Shown: positions 8,632-19,130 of the stretch, in pieces
Position numbering within the stretch: position 1 is the first letter of the stretch
Layout: each line of letters begins with the position of its first letter
Assembly: GCA_018241265.1 (NCBI GenBank)
Contig: JAFEEF010000018.1
Coordinates: 110,818-174,817 of the forward strand
Length of the DNA stretch: 64,000 nt
DNA from: Pseudomonadota bacterium
Lineage (GTDB): Bacteria; Pseudomonadota; Gammaproteobacteria; Burkholderiales; Burkholderiaceae_C
Reading direction: 5' to 3'
Made by a program: the position numbers and the translations under genes
The notes under the pieces: model-generated
Told to the model about the DNA's origin: nothing
What the model saw: only the letters and a program-made list of their open reading frames with translations
Database searches by the model: none

Positions 8632-9491
8632 GCCGCCTTGGCTCGCGTGACGGTGTAGCCGGCGCGCTTCATCGCGAGCGACAGTGCATCGGCGAGCGTC
8701 GCCTTGGTCGTGACGCCCTGCAGGTCGATGCCCAGGTGCACGATGGTCTGCGCGATCTGCGGCCGCACGCCGCTGACGATGCAGTCGGCGCCCATCAAGC
8801 GGATCGCGGTCACGGTCTTCAGCAGATGCTGGGCGACCAAGGTGTCGACGGTCGGCACGCCGGTGATGTCGATGATCGCGAGCTCGGAGCCGGTCTCGAC
8901 GATGCGCTGCAGCAGGGTTTCCATCACGAGCTGCGTGCGGCTGCTGTCGAGCGTGCCGATCATCGGCACCGCGAGGATGCCGTCCCACAGCTTGACGACC
9001 GGCGTCGACAGTTCGAGCAGCTCCTGCTGCTGGCGATTGATGATGTCTTCGCGGGTCCGCTGGTAGGTCGTCAGCGTCGTTTCGGCCATCACGTCGACGA
9101 GCGTCGAGACCGCCCAGATCGCGCCGATCAAGGCCTGCGTGTCGTCGGCGAGCTGTTTCTGCAGGCGCGCGAACAGCGGCCGCTTGAAGGCGAGTACGAA
9201 GCTGCTGGTCTCGGCCGCGGTGGCGCCGCGTGCGGCGCCGTCGCGCGACACGGTTTGCAGGATCTCCGTCAGGCGCTGCCAGACCGGCTGTGCGAGGTTC
9301 GTCGTCGAGCCGCCGCCTTGCAGCCCGGTGCGCACCGCGTCGAGCAGATCGGCTGCTTCGCGCGCGTAGGCAGAAGCAATGTCGCCGGAGCGCGGTACGG
9401 AGGAGTTGCGGGCTTCGTCGAGCCAGTCGCGCAGGATGGCGTCGCGATCGCGGCCGAGCAGGTCGGCGATGACGTTGCTGTCTGGAGTCAT
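8628..9491 (-). CDS. rsbR: RsbR, stressosome sensor with C-terminal STAS domain
   Basis: Protein of 287 aa. The N-terminal ~155 residues are an alpha-helical sensory domain of RsbR type (ILRDWLDEAR...), with no obvious haem or flavin motif. The C-terminal STAS domain (about 162-280) holds both expected phosphorylation positions: T210 in IIDITGVPTVDT, and S240 in IVSGVRPQIAQT where Bacillus RsbRA has T205. First gene of the operon; no Shine-Dalgarno is evident just before ATG 9491. A single RsbR means one input class, unlike the several paralogues of Bacillus. Confidence 0.92.
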   Translation of the reverse strand: MTPDSNVIADLLGRDRDAILRDWLDEARNSSVPRSGDIASAYAREAADLLDAVRTGLQGGGSTTNLAQPVWQRLTEILQTVSRDGAARGATAAETSSFVLAFKRPLFARLQKQLADDTQALIGAIWAVSTLVDVMAETTLTTYQRTREDIINRQQQELLELSTPVVKLWDGILAVPMIGTLDSSRTQLVMETLLQRIVETGSELAIIDITGVPTVDTLVAQHLLKTVTAIRLMGADCIVSGVRPQIAQTIVHLGIDLQGVTTKATLADALSLAMKRAGYTVTRAKAA

Positions 9492-9723
9492 GGGCTTGCG
9501 ATGATTGGAGAGGTCAGGGCAGGGCGCGGCGGTGCCGCAACATTATCCGTGGCGACCGCGCAATACGGCACGAACCAGACGGGCGGAGATGCGCAGGGCG
9601 GCGGGGGGCGACAGTGTTGTGCAGCGAACCGCTGCCGGATGTGTCAAAAGACATGCCGCCGCGGCGCATGTCGCGCGGCGGCGGACGCTGCGTCGGTCAG
9701 CGAGCGCGCGCTCGGAGATGCGG
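9492..9723. other. Intergenic region upstream of rsbR
   Basis: This 232-bp gap lies between the rsbR start and the stop of the small gene at 9724, both leftward. It must contain the stressosome operon promoter unless the small gene reads through. I found no convincing -35/-10 pair, hairpin or coding frame with a ribosome binding site. Confidence 0.5.
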
Positions 9724-9966
9724 TCAGCCCCCTGAGCCGGTGCGGCGCGGCGGGGCCGGGCGGTCCGACGGGCACCAGCCATGCGACGCCGCGTAGTCGA
9801 AGGCGGCCTCGTCCGGCTCGGTGCCGCCGGCGCTCTCGAGAAACTGCGAATCCGACAGCTCGTCCGCGGCGTCGGGATTGAGTTGAGGTACGAGCTTGAT
9901 GAGCGACACGGCGAACCGCTGCCGCCATTCCAGCCCGCGCGTCAGGTTCAGTCGGGTCACGTTCAT
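9724..9966 (-). CDS. Small hypothetical protein (80 aa)
   Basis: Unrecognised 80-aa protein. ATG 9966 is preceded by AAGAGGT at a good distance, which picks this start over longer upstream extensions. The composition is protein-like: MNVTRLNLTRGLEWRQRFAV, then an acidic middle (PDAADELSDSQ, EPDEAAFDYA) and a basic, proline-rich end (RPAPPRRTGSGG). There is no signal peptide or membrane segment. It lies upstream of the stressosome operon on the same strand and divergent from the aldehyde dehydrogenase leader. It may be cotranscribed with rsbR, but a 232-bp gap separates them. Confidence 0.6.
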   Translation of the reverse strand: MNVTRLNLTRGLEWRQRFAVSLIKLVPQLNPDAADELSDSQFLESAGGTEPDEAAFDYAASHGWCPSDRPAPPRRTGSGG

Positions 9967-10311
9967 CCCATACCTCTTGAAAGTGTCCGAAACAATGCGG
10001 TGCACATGGCAAGAAGCAGTTTCGATCCCGTGCATGCCGCCCCCTGTAGGACAACACGCCTTCGTCGTGCATCGCACGACACGCCGCCTCGCCGGCTCCT
10101 CGGTCGACCACGCTGACGTCGCGGGCTTGCGTGATACCATTTTTGGAGCACGGTCGGCTTGCCGATCGTGGCTGCGGTTACAGATCCTTCGCCATCGCGA
10201 AGGATGCGGTCGCCACGGGGTTGGTTGCGCGAGCACCGGCCCCGTTTTCACTTGGGGTGCGGCCTCACGAGGGCACGCACGCCATCACGGTCTTTCGAAA
10301 GGAAAGAGGTC
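9967..10311. other. Divergent intergenic region, 345 bp
   Basis: Separates the leftward 80-aa gene from the rightward aldehyde dehydrogenase gene. The left third has no recognisable element beyond the ribosome binding site of the small gene. The right half (from about 10150) holds three successive inverted repeats, listed separately as a candidate structured leader. Confidence 0.6.
10150..10311 (+). promoter_or_regulatory. Candidate structured 5' leader with attenuator-like hairpin
   Basis: Three hairpins precede the aldehyde dehydrogenase start. First, an 8-bp stem with one G-U at 10151-10168 (CGGTCGGC/GCCGATCG, minimal loop). Second, a perfect 9-bp stem ATCCTTCGC (10184-10192), loop CATC, GCGAAGGAT (10197-10205). 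Third, ACGGGG (10215-10220) with CCCCGT (10240-10245), extended by an inner GGT/ACC and followed by TTTT (10245-10248), which looks like an intrinsic terminator 64 nt before the gene. GGGG at 10254-10257 could compete for the CCCC. No known riboswitch class is recognised. Confidence 0.4.
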
Positions 10312-11823
10312 ATGAGCAATCAGGAGTTGTCTGCGGTGTTCGAGCGTTGCGGCATCGAACGCAGCGAGGTCAGCGGCGGCACGCTGCAGGTGCGCTCGCC
10401 GGTCGACGGCGCAACACTCGCCGAGCTGCACGAGACGCCGCTCGCCGAAGTCGCCGATGCGATCGCGCGCGCGCAGCAGGCATTCCGCGCCTGGCGCGTC
10501 GTGCCGGCGCCGGTGCGCGGCGAGCTGGTGCGGCTGTGGGGCGAAGAGCTGCGTGCCGCCAAGGCCGACATCGGCCATGTCGTCTCGATCGAGGCCGGCA
10601 AGATCGTGCAGGAAGGCCTCGGCGAGGTGCAGGAAGGCGTCGACATCTGCGAGTTCGCGCTCGGCCTGTCGCGCCAGCTCTACGGCAAGACCATCGTCTC
10701 CGAGCGTCCCGGCCACCGCATCATGGAGCAATACCATCCGCTCGGACCGGTCGCGGTGATCACCGCCTTCAACTTCCCGAGCGCGGTGTTCGCGTGGAAC
10801 GCGGCGCTCGCGCTGGTGTGCGGCGATCCGGTGATCTTCAAGCCGTCCGAGAAGGCGCCGCTGTCGGGCCTCGCGACGTTCCGCGCGCTCGAGCGCGCCA
10901 TCGCCCGCTTCGGCGAGCGGGCACCGGCCGGACTCGCGCAGATCGTGATCGGCCGTGCGCCGCAGGCCGAGGCGCTGGTGGCGAGCGACGACATACCGCT
11001 GGTCTCCGCCACCGGCTCGACCCGCATGGGCCGCATCGTCGGACCGGCGGTGGCGCGCCGCTTCGGGAAGCGCATCCTCGAACTCGGCGGCAACAACGCG
11101 ATGGTGGTCACGCCGCATGCCGACCTCGAGATGGCGGTGCGCGCGATCCTGTTCAGCGCAGTCGGCACCGCGGGCCAGCGCTGCACGACCTTGCGGCGCC
11201 TGATCGTGCACCGCTCGGTGCGCGACGCGCTGGTAGATCGGCTGCTGCCCGCCTACCAGAGCCTGCCGATCGGCAATCCGCTCGAAGCCGGCACCTTGGT
11301 CGGCCCGCTGATCGACGAGGCGGCCTATGGTGCGATGCAGCAGGCGCTGACCGATGCGCGCGTGCAGGGCGGTCGCACCCTGGTGGGCGGCGAGCGCGTG
11401 CTGGCCGATCGCCATCCGGGCGCCTACTACGTGCAGCCGGCGATCGTCGAGATGCCGGCGCAGACCGAAGTGGTGCGCCGCGAGACCTTCGCGCCGCTGC
11501 TGTATCTCATGACCTACGACGACCTCGATGCCGCGATCGAGACGCACAACGACGTGCCGCAGGGCTTGTCGTCGTGCATCTTCTCGACCAACCTGCTCGA
11601 GATCGAGCAGTTCATTTCGGCGGCCGGTTCGGACTGCGGCATGGCCAACGTGAACATCGGCCCGAGCGGCGCGGAGATCGGCGGCGCGTTCGGCGGCGAG
11701 AAGGAAACCGGCGGCGATCGGGAGAGCGGCTCGGACTCGTGGAAGCAGTACATGCGGCGGACCACGAACACGATCAACTACTCGACCGAGCTGCCGCTGG
11801 CGCAGGGCATCAAGTTCGGCTGA
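10312..11823 (+). CDS. amaB: Antiquitin-type aldehyde dehydrogenase (ALDH7; L-aminoadipate-semialdehyde dehydrogenase)
   Basis: Protein of 503 aa of the ALDH7/antiquitin family. Catalytic residues are visible: N154 (TAFNFP), general base E257 (LELGGNN) and nucleophile C291 (GQRCTTLRRL); the C-terminal GGAFGGEKETGGDRESGSD is typical of ALDH7. The enzyme oxidises L-aminoadipate semialdehyde/piperideine-6-carboxylate to aminoadipate in lysine and pipecolate catabolism with NAD+. ATG 10312 follows AAAGAGGT. A long structured leader precedes it and a strong terminator lies about 190 bp after the stop. A glutaryl-CoA dehydrogenase, also a lysine-pathway enzyme, is 6 kb away but not in an operon with it. 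Confidence 0.88.
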   Translation: MSNQELSAVFERCGIERSEVSGGTLQVRSPVDGATLAELHETPLAEVADAIARAQQAFRAWRVVPAPVRGELVRLWGEELRAAKADIGHVVSIEAGKIVQEGLGEVQEGVDICEFALGLSRQLYGKTIVSERPGHRIMEQYHPLGPVAVITAFNFPSAVFAWNAALALVCGDPVIFKPSEKAPLSGLATFRALERAIARFGERAPAGLAQIVIGRAPQAEALVASDDIPLVSATGSTRMGRIVGPAVARRFGKRILELGGNNAMVVTPHADLEMAVRAILFSAVGTAGQRCTTLRRLIVHRSVRDALVDRLLPAYQSLPIGNPLEAGTLVGPLIDEAAYGAMQQALTDARVQGGRTLVGGERVLADRHPGAYYVQPAIVEMPAQTEVVRRETFAPLLYLMTYDDLDAAIETHNDVPQGLSSCIFSTNLLEIEQFISAAGSDCGMANVNIGPSGAEIGGAFGGEKETGGDRESGSDSWKQYMRRTTNTINYSTELPLAQGIKFG

Positions 11824-12065
11824 ACCTCATCGGCCGACGGTCGGCGTGGCTTTGGTCACGGCCTGATTTCACGCTGCATCGGCAGCCCCACGACCGAGGG
11901 ATGGCTGCGCAGGGCGCCGCTCTTATAGTCGCTTCAGACGGCGGTGAAGCGATAAGCCCACCCTCACCAATCAGTCCGACAGTGGCGTGTCGGCGCCGTC
12001 GCCAACACCGGCAAGGGCGCTGCGATCTCGAGGTCGCGGCGCCCTTCGTTTTTTCTTGGTCCGGG
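11824..12065. other. Intergenic region, possible small RNA locus
   Basis: Gap of 242 bp between amaB and the convergent DUF218 gene. It ends in a strong intrinsic terminator oriented rightward. A TATAGT hexamer at 11924-11929 could be a -10 box for a transcript of about 120 nt ending at the terminator, but no good -35 element sits 16-18 bp upstream. It could equally be the amaB 3' UTR. Confidence 0.3.
12013..12054 (+). terminator. Intrinsic terminator after amaB
   Basis: AAGGGCGC (12013-12020) pairs perfectly with GCGCCCTT (12039-12046), with a further inner GCGA/TCGC stem and a short loop. CG and then a run of six T residues follow. The orientation serves rightward transcription. Confidence 0.88.
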
Positions 12066-12884
12066 TCAGGCGCCGAACCAGCGGCCGAGCAGTTCATGCA
12101 CGACGTTGCGCACGTCGACGAAGCCATAGGTCGAAGGGATCCAGCGCAGCACCGGCCGCTCGGTGTGCGGGGCGACGGCGATCGGCGCCGGCTCGATCGT
12201 GATGTCCGCATGCTCGGCGGCGGCGGCCTCCTCGAACGCGCGCCGGGCGCGCGGCATGTGCCAGCCGTGCGTGACGAGCACGATGCGATGGATGCCGTCG
12301 CGCTTCAGCAGCGCGACGCTGTAGCCGGCGTTCTCGCGCGTGTCGCGCGAGTCTTCCTCGACCCAGCGCAGCGGCAACCCGTATTCCTGCGCGGCGATCT
12401 GCGCGGCAACGCGCGCTTCCGGCGTGGCGTCCTGCTGCGCCCAGCCCAGTCCGCCGCTGTAGCCCGCCGGCAGGCCCGTGCGGCGCGCGAGCCAGACGGC
12501 ATAGCGCAGCCGCTCGAGCGAATAGGCGCTGAGGTCCGCGGTGCCGTATTCGGGCGCATAGCGCTCCACGCCGCCGCCGAGCGCCAGGATGGCGATCGGC
12601 CGGTGCGCCGCGGCGTCCGCCTTCAGCGCGGCGATCCGGTCGGTGCCTAGCGCGGGCGGCGGGTGCAACAGGGTGCGCGTCAGCAGATCGGCGCTGCCGG
12701 TGCAGGACATCAGCCAGAGCAGCACGACGCCGGTGGCGATCGCGAGCCACCCCCAACCGCGCCGCGGCAGCATGAGGCGGGCGCCGACCAGCACGAGCAG
12801 CAGCAACGGCACCGGCGGCATCAGCAATGCCGCGAGGACCGGCTTCCAGCTTTCGATGCCGAGCAGGACGAACAGGCTGTTCAC
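12066..12884 (-). CDS. YdcF/SanA/ElyC-type DUF218 membrane protein
   Basis: Protein of 272 aa. Two N-terminal membrane segments (about VLAALLMPPVPLLLLVLVGA and WGWLAIATGVVLLWLM) are followed by a DUF218 domain (ILALGGGVERY, SGGLGWAQQD, RDTRENAGYS, VTHGWHMPRA). The E. coli relatives ElyC and SanA affect peptidoglycan assembly and envelope integrity; the biochemical activity is unsettled. I chose GTG 12884 because MNSLFVLLGIESWKP-like beginnings suit the family. ATG 12944, with AGAGG upstream, would add 20 residues and leave only about 30 bp to the divergent cupin gene. Confidence 0.85.
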   Translation of the reverse strand: MNSLFVLLGIESWKPVLAALLMPPVPLLLLVLVGARLMLPRRGWGWLAIATGVVLLWLMSCTGSADLLTRTLLHPPPALGTDRIAALKADAAAHRPIAILALGGGVERYAPEYGTADLSAYSLERLRYAVWLARRTGLPAGYSGGLGWAQQDATPEARVAAQIAAQEYGLPLRWVEEDSRDTRENAGYSVALLKRDGIHRIVLVTHGWHMPRARRAFEEAAAAEHADITIEPAPIAVAPHTERPVLRWIPSTYGFVDVRNVVHELLGRWFGA

Positions 12885-12975
12885 GCAGATGGAGATGGAC
12901 CGTAGAGGGCGCGCGGATTGTGCCGGACGCGGCGGGTGCATCATCCGGCCTCTGCGACAGCCAGGGAGCGACACG

Positions 12976-13482
12976 ATGAGCAACGACCGTGCGGCCGCGC
13001 TGCAGGCCCGCCTGATCCGCAACCACGAACAGGTGCCGAAGCTGCGCGAGGAACGCGCGCCGCTCTACGACACGCTGTGCGCCCGCCTCGCGCCGGGCAC
13101 CGCGGCGTCCAAGCTCGGCATCAGCGTCGACATCCTCGAGCCCGGCAAGCGCGGCTGTCCCTACCACTACCACCATGCGCAGGAAGAGGCCTTCGTGGTC
13201 CTCGAAGGCTCGGGCACCTTGCGCGTCGCCGGCGAGCTGCTGCCGATCACCGCGGGCGACGTGATCTTCATCCCGAACGGCCCGGACTACCCTCATCAAA
13301 TCGTCAACACCTCGGCCGCGCCGCTCAAGTACCTGTCGATCAGCACGCGCGAGACGCCCGAGGTCGTCGAATACCCGGACTCGGGCAAGTACATGGCGTC
13401 GGCGCGCGTCGGCGGCGGGCGCGACTTCATCGCGATCGCGCGCAGCGGCAGCCACGTCGACTATTGGGACGGCGAGCCGTGA
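12976..13482 (+). CDS. Cupin-domain protein
   Basis: Protein of 168 aa with one small beta-barrel cupin domain (about 45-125). The first cupin motif reads CPYHYHHAQEEAFVVLEGSG, with metal-ligand histidines and glutamate, and the second is GPDYPHQIVNTS. ATG 12976 follows GGGAG. Relatives are annotated only as cupin 2 proteins; substrate and metal are unknown. It is divergent from the DUF218 gene and 123 bp before the DUF748 gene. Confidence 0.85.
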   Translation: MSNDRAAALQARLIRNHEQVPKLREERAPLYDTLCARLAPGTAASKLGISVDILEPGKRGCPYHYHHAQEEAFVVLEGSGTLRVAGELLPITAGDVIFIPNGPDYPHQIVNTSAAPLKYLSISTRETPEVVEYPDSGKYMASARVGGGRDFIAIARSGSHVDYWDGEP

Positions 13483-13605
13483 GATCGTCGCCCGACGCTC
13501 CACAGCCGGAGGAAAAAACGCACGTCGGCGCGAACGGCCGCGCGCCATGACACGAACCGGCGCTATCGTTGCGGCGGCTGAAGAACGAGGGGAGCCGCGA
13601 AACCG

Positions 13606-16600
13606 ATGAGGCGATGGGCGAGACGCTTGGCATGGGGCGTGGTGGCCTGGCTGGCGCTGTGCGCGCTCGCGTGGGCGGCGCTGCCGCCGCTGCTGCGCTG
13701 GCAGGGCGAATCGCGGCTCACCGAAGCGCTCGGGCGCAAGGTCACGATCGGCGAGGTCCGCTTCCTGCCGTGGAGCCTCGATCTGACGATCCGCGACGTC
13801 AGCGTCGCCGGCGCGCCGCAGGCCGCGGCATCGGCACCGGCGAGCGCAGCCAGCGCCGCGCCGCTGCTGCAGATCGGCCGCATTCACGTCAATGCGTCGA
13901 CCAGCTCGATCGTGCGGCGGGCGCCGGTCATCGAAGCGCTCGACGTCGACGGGCTGCGTGCCCGCGTCACGCGCACCGAGGCCGGCCACTACGATGTCGA
14001 TGACCTGATCGCGCGCTTCGCTGCGCAGCCCGCGAGCGCGCCGGCCGCGCGCGAACCGGCGCGCTATGCGCTCTACAACGTGCAACTGCACGATGCGAGG
14101 CTGCGCTTCGACGATCGGCCGGCGCAGCGCGTGCACGAGCTTGCCGATCTGCGGCTCGACCTGCCGTTCGTCTCGAATCTGCCGGCCGAAGTCGCGGTCA
14201 AGGTGCAGCCGCGGCTGGCCTTCACGCTCAACGGCGCGCACTTCGACAGCGGTGCCCAGACCACGCCGTTCGCGCCCGATCGCCTGAGCGACCTGAAGCT
14301 CGGTATCACCGACCTCGACCTCGCGCCGTATGCCGGCTACCTGCCGGCCACGCTGCCGTTCCGCATCACGAGCGGCCAGGTCGCGAGCGACCTCGCGCTG
14401 CACTTCATGGTCGATCCCAAGGGCACGGCCAGCTTGGCGATCCGGGGCACGCTGGGCATGCGCGACGTCGCCACGACCGATGCGGCCGGTGCGCCGCTGC
14501 TCGCCTGGCAACGCCTGCAACTCGAATTGCGCGACGTGCAGCCGCTCGTGCGACGCCTCGACTTCGGCGCGCTGCAGCTCGACGGTGCCGAGCTGCATGC
14601 AGCGCGCGATGCCGACGGGCGCATCAGCCTGGCGGCGCTCGCCGGCAACGGTGCCGGCGATGGGCCACCGGCGGCCGCGCCGGCGGCGAGTGCCGCAAGC
14701 GGTACCGTTCCCGCACCGGCCGCTGCCGACGCCTGGCAAATCGGCATCGATCGCATCGCGCTCGACGGCGCGCGCGTGCTGTGGAGCGATGCCGCCGTGC
14801 ATCCGGCGGCGCAACTGCAGCTCGACGGGATCGCGCTGGACCTGCGCTCGGTGCACTGGCCGATGACCGCGCCGATGCCGCTGACGCTGGCGGCGACCCT
14901 GCGCTCGCAAGGCGATGCGGCGCCGGCGCTCGGCACATTGAAAGTCGACGGCGATGTCGGCGTGAGCGCCGCCAAGTTGAAGATCGCGCTGGCCGACGGC
15001 GTGCTCGAGGGCCTGGCGCCTTATGCCGCCATCGCGATCACGCCGAAGCTCAGCGGCAAGCTGGCGTTCGACGGCACGCTCGATTGGTCGTCCGATGCGG
15101 CGGCGCCGCGCCTGCAGGTCGCCGTGCAGTCGGCTCGCATCGACGCGCTGCGCCTCGACGAGGCCGGCGCGCGCGATCGGCGCGATCCGGCGCTCGCGTG
15201 GCAGCAGGCCGCGATCGGCGATGCGCTGCTCGACCTCGAGGCGCGCCGGTTGACGCTCGGCAGCGTGAAGCTCGTCCGACCGGCGGTGCGCCTGGCACGC
15301 GACGAGAAGGGCACGACCAACGTCGAGCAATGGGTCGTCCCGTCCGCGGTGCCGGCGGCACCTGCCGCATCGGCTGCGTCCCGCCCCTGGCAGGTCGTGC
15401 TGAAGTCGCTCGCGCTGAGCGGCGGCGACGCCCGGCTGGTCGACGCGTCGCCGGGCCGCAAGGTACGGCTGCAGCTGACGAAGCTCGACCTCGCGCTGCA
15501 CGACCTCGCGCTCGACGGCGCGCGCACGATCGCACCGGCGGCGCTGCAATTGACCGCGCGCGGCGGCTCGGGCGGACGCGATGCGCCCGACGGCGCGATC
15601 GCATGGGCGGGCCGCTTCGGTCTCGCGCCGCTGCTAGTCGAAGGCACCCTGCGCATCGACCGCTTGCCGATCCATGCCGCCGAGCCCTACTTCGCGCATG
15701 CGTTGCCGATCGAGCTGCGCCATGCCGACGCCGGCTATGTGGGCCGCATTGCGCTGCGCGAGGGTGCGCATGGCGTCGAGCTGCAGGCCGCCGGCGATGC
15801 GCTGCTCGCCGACGTGCGCATCGCGACGCCGGCAGGCGGCGACGAACTGCTGAGCTGGCAGACGCTCGGCCTGAAGCAGCTCAAGGTCGCGCTGAAGCCG
15901 CCCGCCGAGCCGCAGGTCGACATCGAGGCGGTGAACGTCGACGACTTCTACAGCCGGCTCGTCGTCACCGAGCAAGGGCGCTTCAACCTGCAGGACGTCG
16001 GCGCGCGGCCGGCCGACGAGGCGGCGAGCGCGCCGCCCGCTGCGGCCGCCTCCGCGCCGAGCGATGCGGCCTCGGCCCCGCCGTCGCGCCTGCCGTTCAA
16101 GCTCGCGATAGGGGCGACGCACCTGTCCAACGGCCGCGTCGACTTCAGCGACCACTACATCCGCCCGAACTACAGCGCGCAGCTCACCGAACTGACCGGC
16201 ACGCTCGGCACATTCCGCTCCGATGCCGACCAGATGGCCACGATCGAGCTGCACGGCAAGGCGGCCGGCACGGCGATCCTCGCGATCAGCGGTGCGCTCG
16301 ACCCGTCGACCAATCCGCCGGTGATGGACATCCGCGCCAAGGCGAGCGACCTCGAGCTCGCGCCGCTGTCGCCCTATGCCGGCAAGTACGCCGGCTACGC
16401 GATCGAGCGCGGCAAGCTGACGATGGACGTGGCCTACAAGATCGATGCCGACGGCCGCCTGGCGGCGACCAACCAGGTGATCGTCAACCAGCTGACGTTC
16501 GGCGAGCAGATCGATTCGCCCGATGCGATCAAGCTGCCGGTGCGCCTCGCCGTCGCGCTGCTGACCGACCGCAACGGCGTCATCGACCTCGACCTGCCGG

Positions 16601-17301
16601 TCAGCGGCAGCCTGAAAGATCCGCAGTTCAGCATCGGCAGGCTCATCGTCAAGGTGATCGTGAACCTGCTGACGAAGGTGATCACCGCGCCGTTCGCGCT
16701 GCTGTCGGGCGGCGGTGGCGGCGGCCCCGACCTGAGCCTGGTCGCGTTCGAGCCCGGCACCGCGCGCATCGCGGCGAGCGGCCAGGAAGCGATCGACAAG
16801 GTGGCGCGCGCGCTCGCCGACCGGCCGGCACTGCGCATGACGATCACCGGCGCGGTCGATCCGGCGTCCGAGCGCGCCGCGTTCCAGCATGCCGCGCTCG
16901 AAGCGCGTCTCGGCGCCGAGAAGAAGCGCCTGGCCGCGCGGGTATCGGAGGACACCAGCGCGCCGGCCGGCGAGGTCGCCGCGACCCTGGCGCCGGACGA
17001 GCGCGAGCGCCTGCTGAAGTCGATCTACAAGGAGACCGACCTGCCCGACAAGCCGCGCAACTTCCTCGGCTTTGCCAAGGGCATCCCGGCCGAGGACATG
17101 CAGCGCCTGCTCGAGCAGCAGATGCCGGTGGATGGCGACCGGATGCGCGCGCTGGCGCTGCAGCGCGGCGTCGCGGTGCGCGAGGCGCTCGTCGCCAAGG
17201 GGATCGCCAGCGACCGGCTGTTCCTCGCCGCGCCCGACGTGCGCCCGGAAGGCGAGACCGCTTGGACGCCGCGCGCCCGGCTCGCCGTGACGATGAAATA
17301 G
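13606..17301 (+). CDS. DUF748/AsmA-like envelope protein
   Basis: Large protein of 1231 aa. A single N-terminal signal-anchor ([20 protein letters not shown]) is followed by long repetitive beta-rich DUF748/AsmA-like sequence ([43 protein letters not shown]) broken by Ala-rich linkers. About 960-1020 ([19 protein letters not shown]) is the conserved AsmA-type signature. The C-terminus ([20 protein letters not shown]) looks like a degenerate OmpA-type segment. AsmA-like proteins are thought to bridge the periplasm and move phospholipids to the outer membrane; that role here is by family only. Monocistronic in appearance. Confidence 0.88.
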   Translation: MRRWARRLAWGVVAWLALCALAWAALPPLLRWQGESRLTEALGRKVTIGEVRFLPWSLDLTIRDVSVAGAPQAAASAPASAASAAPLLQIGRIHVNASTSSIVRRAPVIEALDVDGLRARVTRTEAGHYDVDDLIARFAAQPASAPAAREPARYALYNVQLHDARLRFDDRPAQRVHELADLRLDLPFVSNLPAEVAVKVQPRLAFTLNGAHFDSGAQTTPFAPDRLSDLKLGITDLDLAPYAGYLPATLPFRITSGQVASDLALHFMVDPKGTASLAIRGTLGMRDVATTDAAGAPLLAWQRLQLELRDVQPLVRRLDFGALQLDGAELHAARDADGRISLAALAGNGAGDGPPAAAPAASAASGTVPAPAAADAWQIGIDRIALDGARVLWSDAAVHPAAQLQLDGIALDLRSVHWPMTAPMPLTLAATLRSQGDAAPALGTLKVDGDVGVSAAKLKIALADGVLEGLAPYAAIAITPKLSGKLAFDGTLDWSSDAAAPRLQVAVQSARIDALRLDEAGARDRRDPALAWQQAAIGDALLDLEARRLTLGSVKLVRPAVRLARDEKGTTNVEQWVVPSAVPAAPAASAASRPWQVVLKSLALSGGDARLVDASPGRKVRLQLTKLDLALHDLALDGARTIAPAALQLTARGGSGGRDAPDGAIAWAGRFGLAPLLVEGTLRIDRLPIHAAEPYFAHALPIELRHADAGYVGRIALREGAHGVELQAAGDALLADVRIATPAGGDELLSWQTLGLKQLKVALKPPAEPQVDIEAVNVDDFYSRLVVTEQGRFNLQDVGARPADEAASAPPAAAASAPSDAASAPPSRLPFKLAIGATHLSNGRVDFSDHYIRPNYSAQLTELTGTLGTFRSDADQMATIELHGKAAGTAILAISGALDPSTNPPVMDIRAKASDLELAPLSPYAGKYAGYAIERGKLTMDVAYKIDADGRLAATNQVIVNQLTFGEQIDSPDAIKLPVRLAVALLTDRNGVIDLDLPVSGSLKDPQFSIGRLIVKVIVNLLTKVITAPFALLSGGGGGGPDLSLVAFEPGTARIAASGQEAIDKVARALADRPALRMTITGAVDPASERAAFQHAALEARLGAEKKRLAARVSEDTSAPAGEVAATLAPDERERLLKSIYKETDLPDKPRNFLGFAKGIPAEDMQRLLEQQMPVDGDRMRALALQRGVAVREALVAKGIASDRLFLAAPDVRPEGETAWTPRARLAVTMK

Positions 17302-17313
17302 CCCCGCGCCGAA

Positions 17314-18516
<1,203 letters not shown>

Positions 18517-18583
18517 ACGTCGTCCTCTGTTGAATCTCGTTCGATCATACGGCGCCGTCCGCGCCGCCAGCCCGGAGCTCGCC

Positions 18584-19126
18584 ATGACCTCATCCTCGAC
18601 CTTGCAGACCATCACGCTCGCCGGCGGTTGCTTCTGGTGCCTCGAAGCGGTCTACGAGAGAGTGCAGGGCGTCGACAGCGTCGTCTCCGGCTATTCGAAC
18701 GGCGATGCGACCGACCCGAGCTACGAGCAGGTCTGCGGCGGCGACACGGGCCATGCCGAGGTCGTGCGAGTGACCTTCGATCCGGCCGTGATCTCGCTGC
18801 GCGAGATCCTCGAGATCTTCTTCGTGATCCACGACCCGACGACCTTGAACCGGCAGGGCAACGACGTCGGCACGCAGTACCGCTCGGGCATCTACTTCCA
18901 CGATGCCGAGCAGGAGCGCGTCGCGCGCGACGTGTTCGCCGAGGTCGACGGGCTGCACAAGGGCCGTGCCGTCACGCAGCTCGAGCCCGAGCGCAACTGG
19001 TGGCGCGCCGAGGACTACCACCAGCACTACTTCGCGAACCATCCGAACCAGGGCTACTGCGCGATGGTCGTGGCGCCCAAGGTCGAGAAGTTTCGCAAGA
19101 CGTTCGCCGGCAAGTTGCGCAGTTGA
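18584..19126 (+). CDS. msrA: Peptide methionine sulfoxide reductase MsrA
   Basis: Protein of 180 aa. The catalytic motif GGCFWCLE places the nucleophilic Cys at C16; [24 protein letters not shown] and the C-terminal NHPNQGYC with the recycling Cys are standard. It reduces methionine-S-sulfoxide in proteins. ATG 18584 follows GGAG; the upstream open frame (to 18509) lies in the promoter region and is ignored. Convergent with pdxH with 4 bp between the stops. Confidence 0.95.
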   Translation: MTSSSTLQTITLAGGCFWCLEAVYERVQGVDSVVSGYSNGDATDPSYEQVCGGDTGHAEVVRVTFDPAVISLREILEIFFVIHDPTTLNRQGNDVGTQYRSGIYFHDAEQERVARDVFAEVDGLHKGRAVTQLEPERNWWRAEDYHQHYFANHPNQGYCAMVVAPKVEKFRKTFAGKLRS

Positions 19127-19130
19127 CCGC

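Noticed and set aside
12094..15549. 1151-codon minus-strand open frame
   Set aside because: It is antisense to the DUF748 gene and out of frame with the DUF218 gene; low-complexity basic translation.
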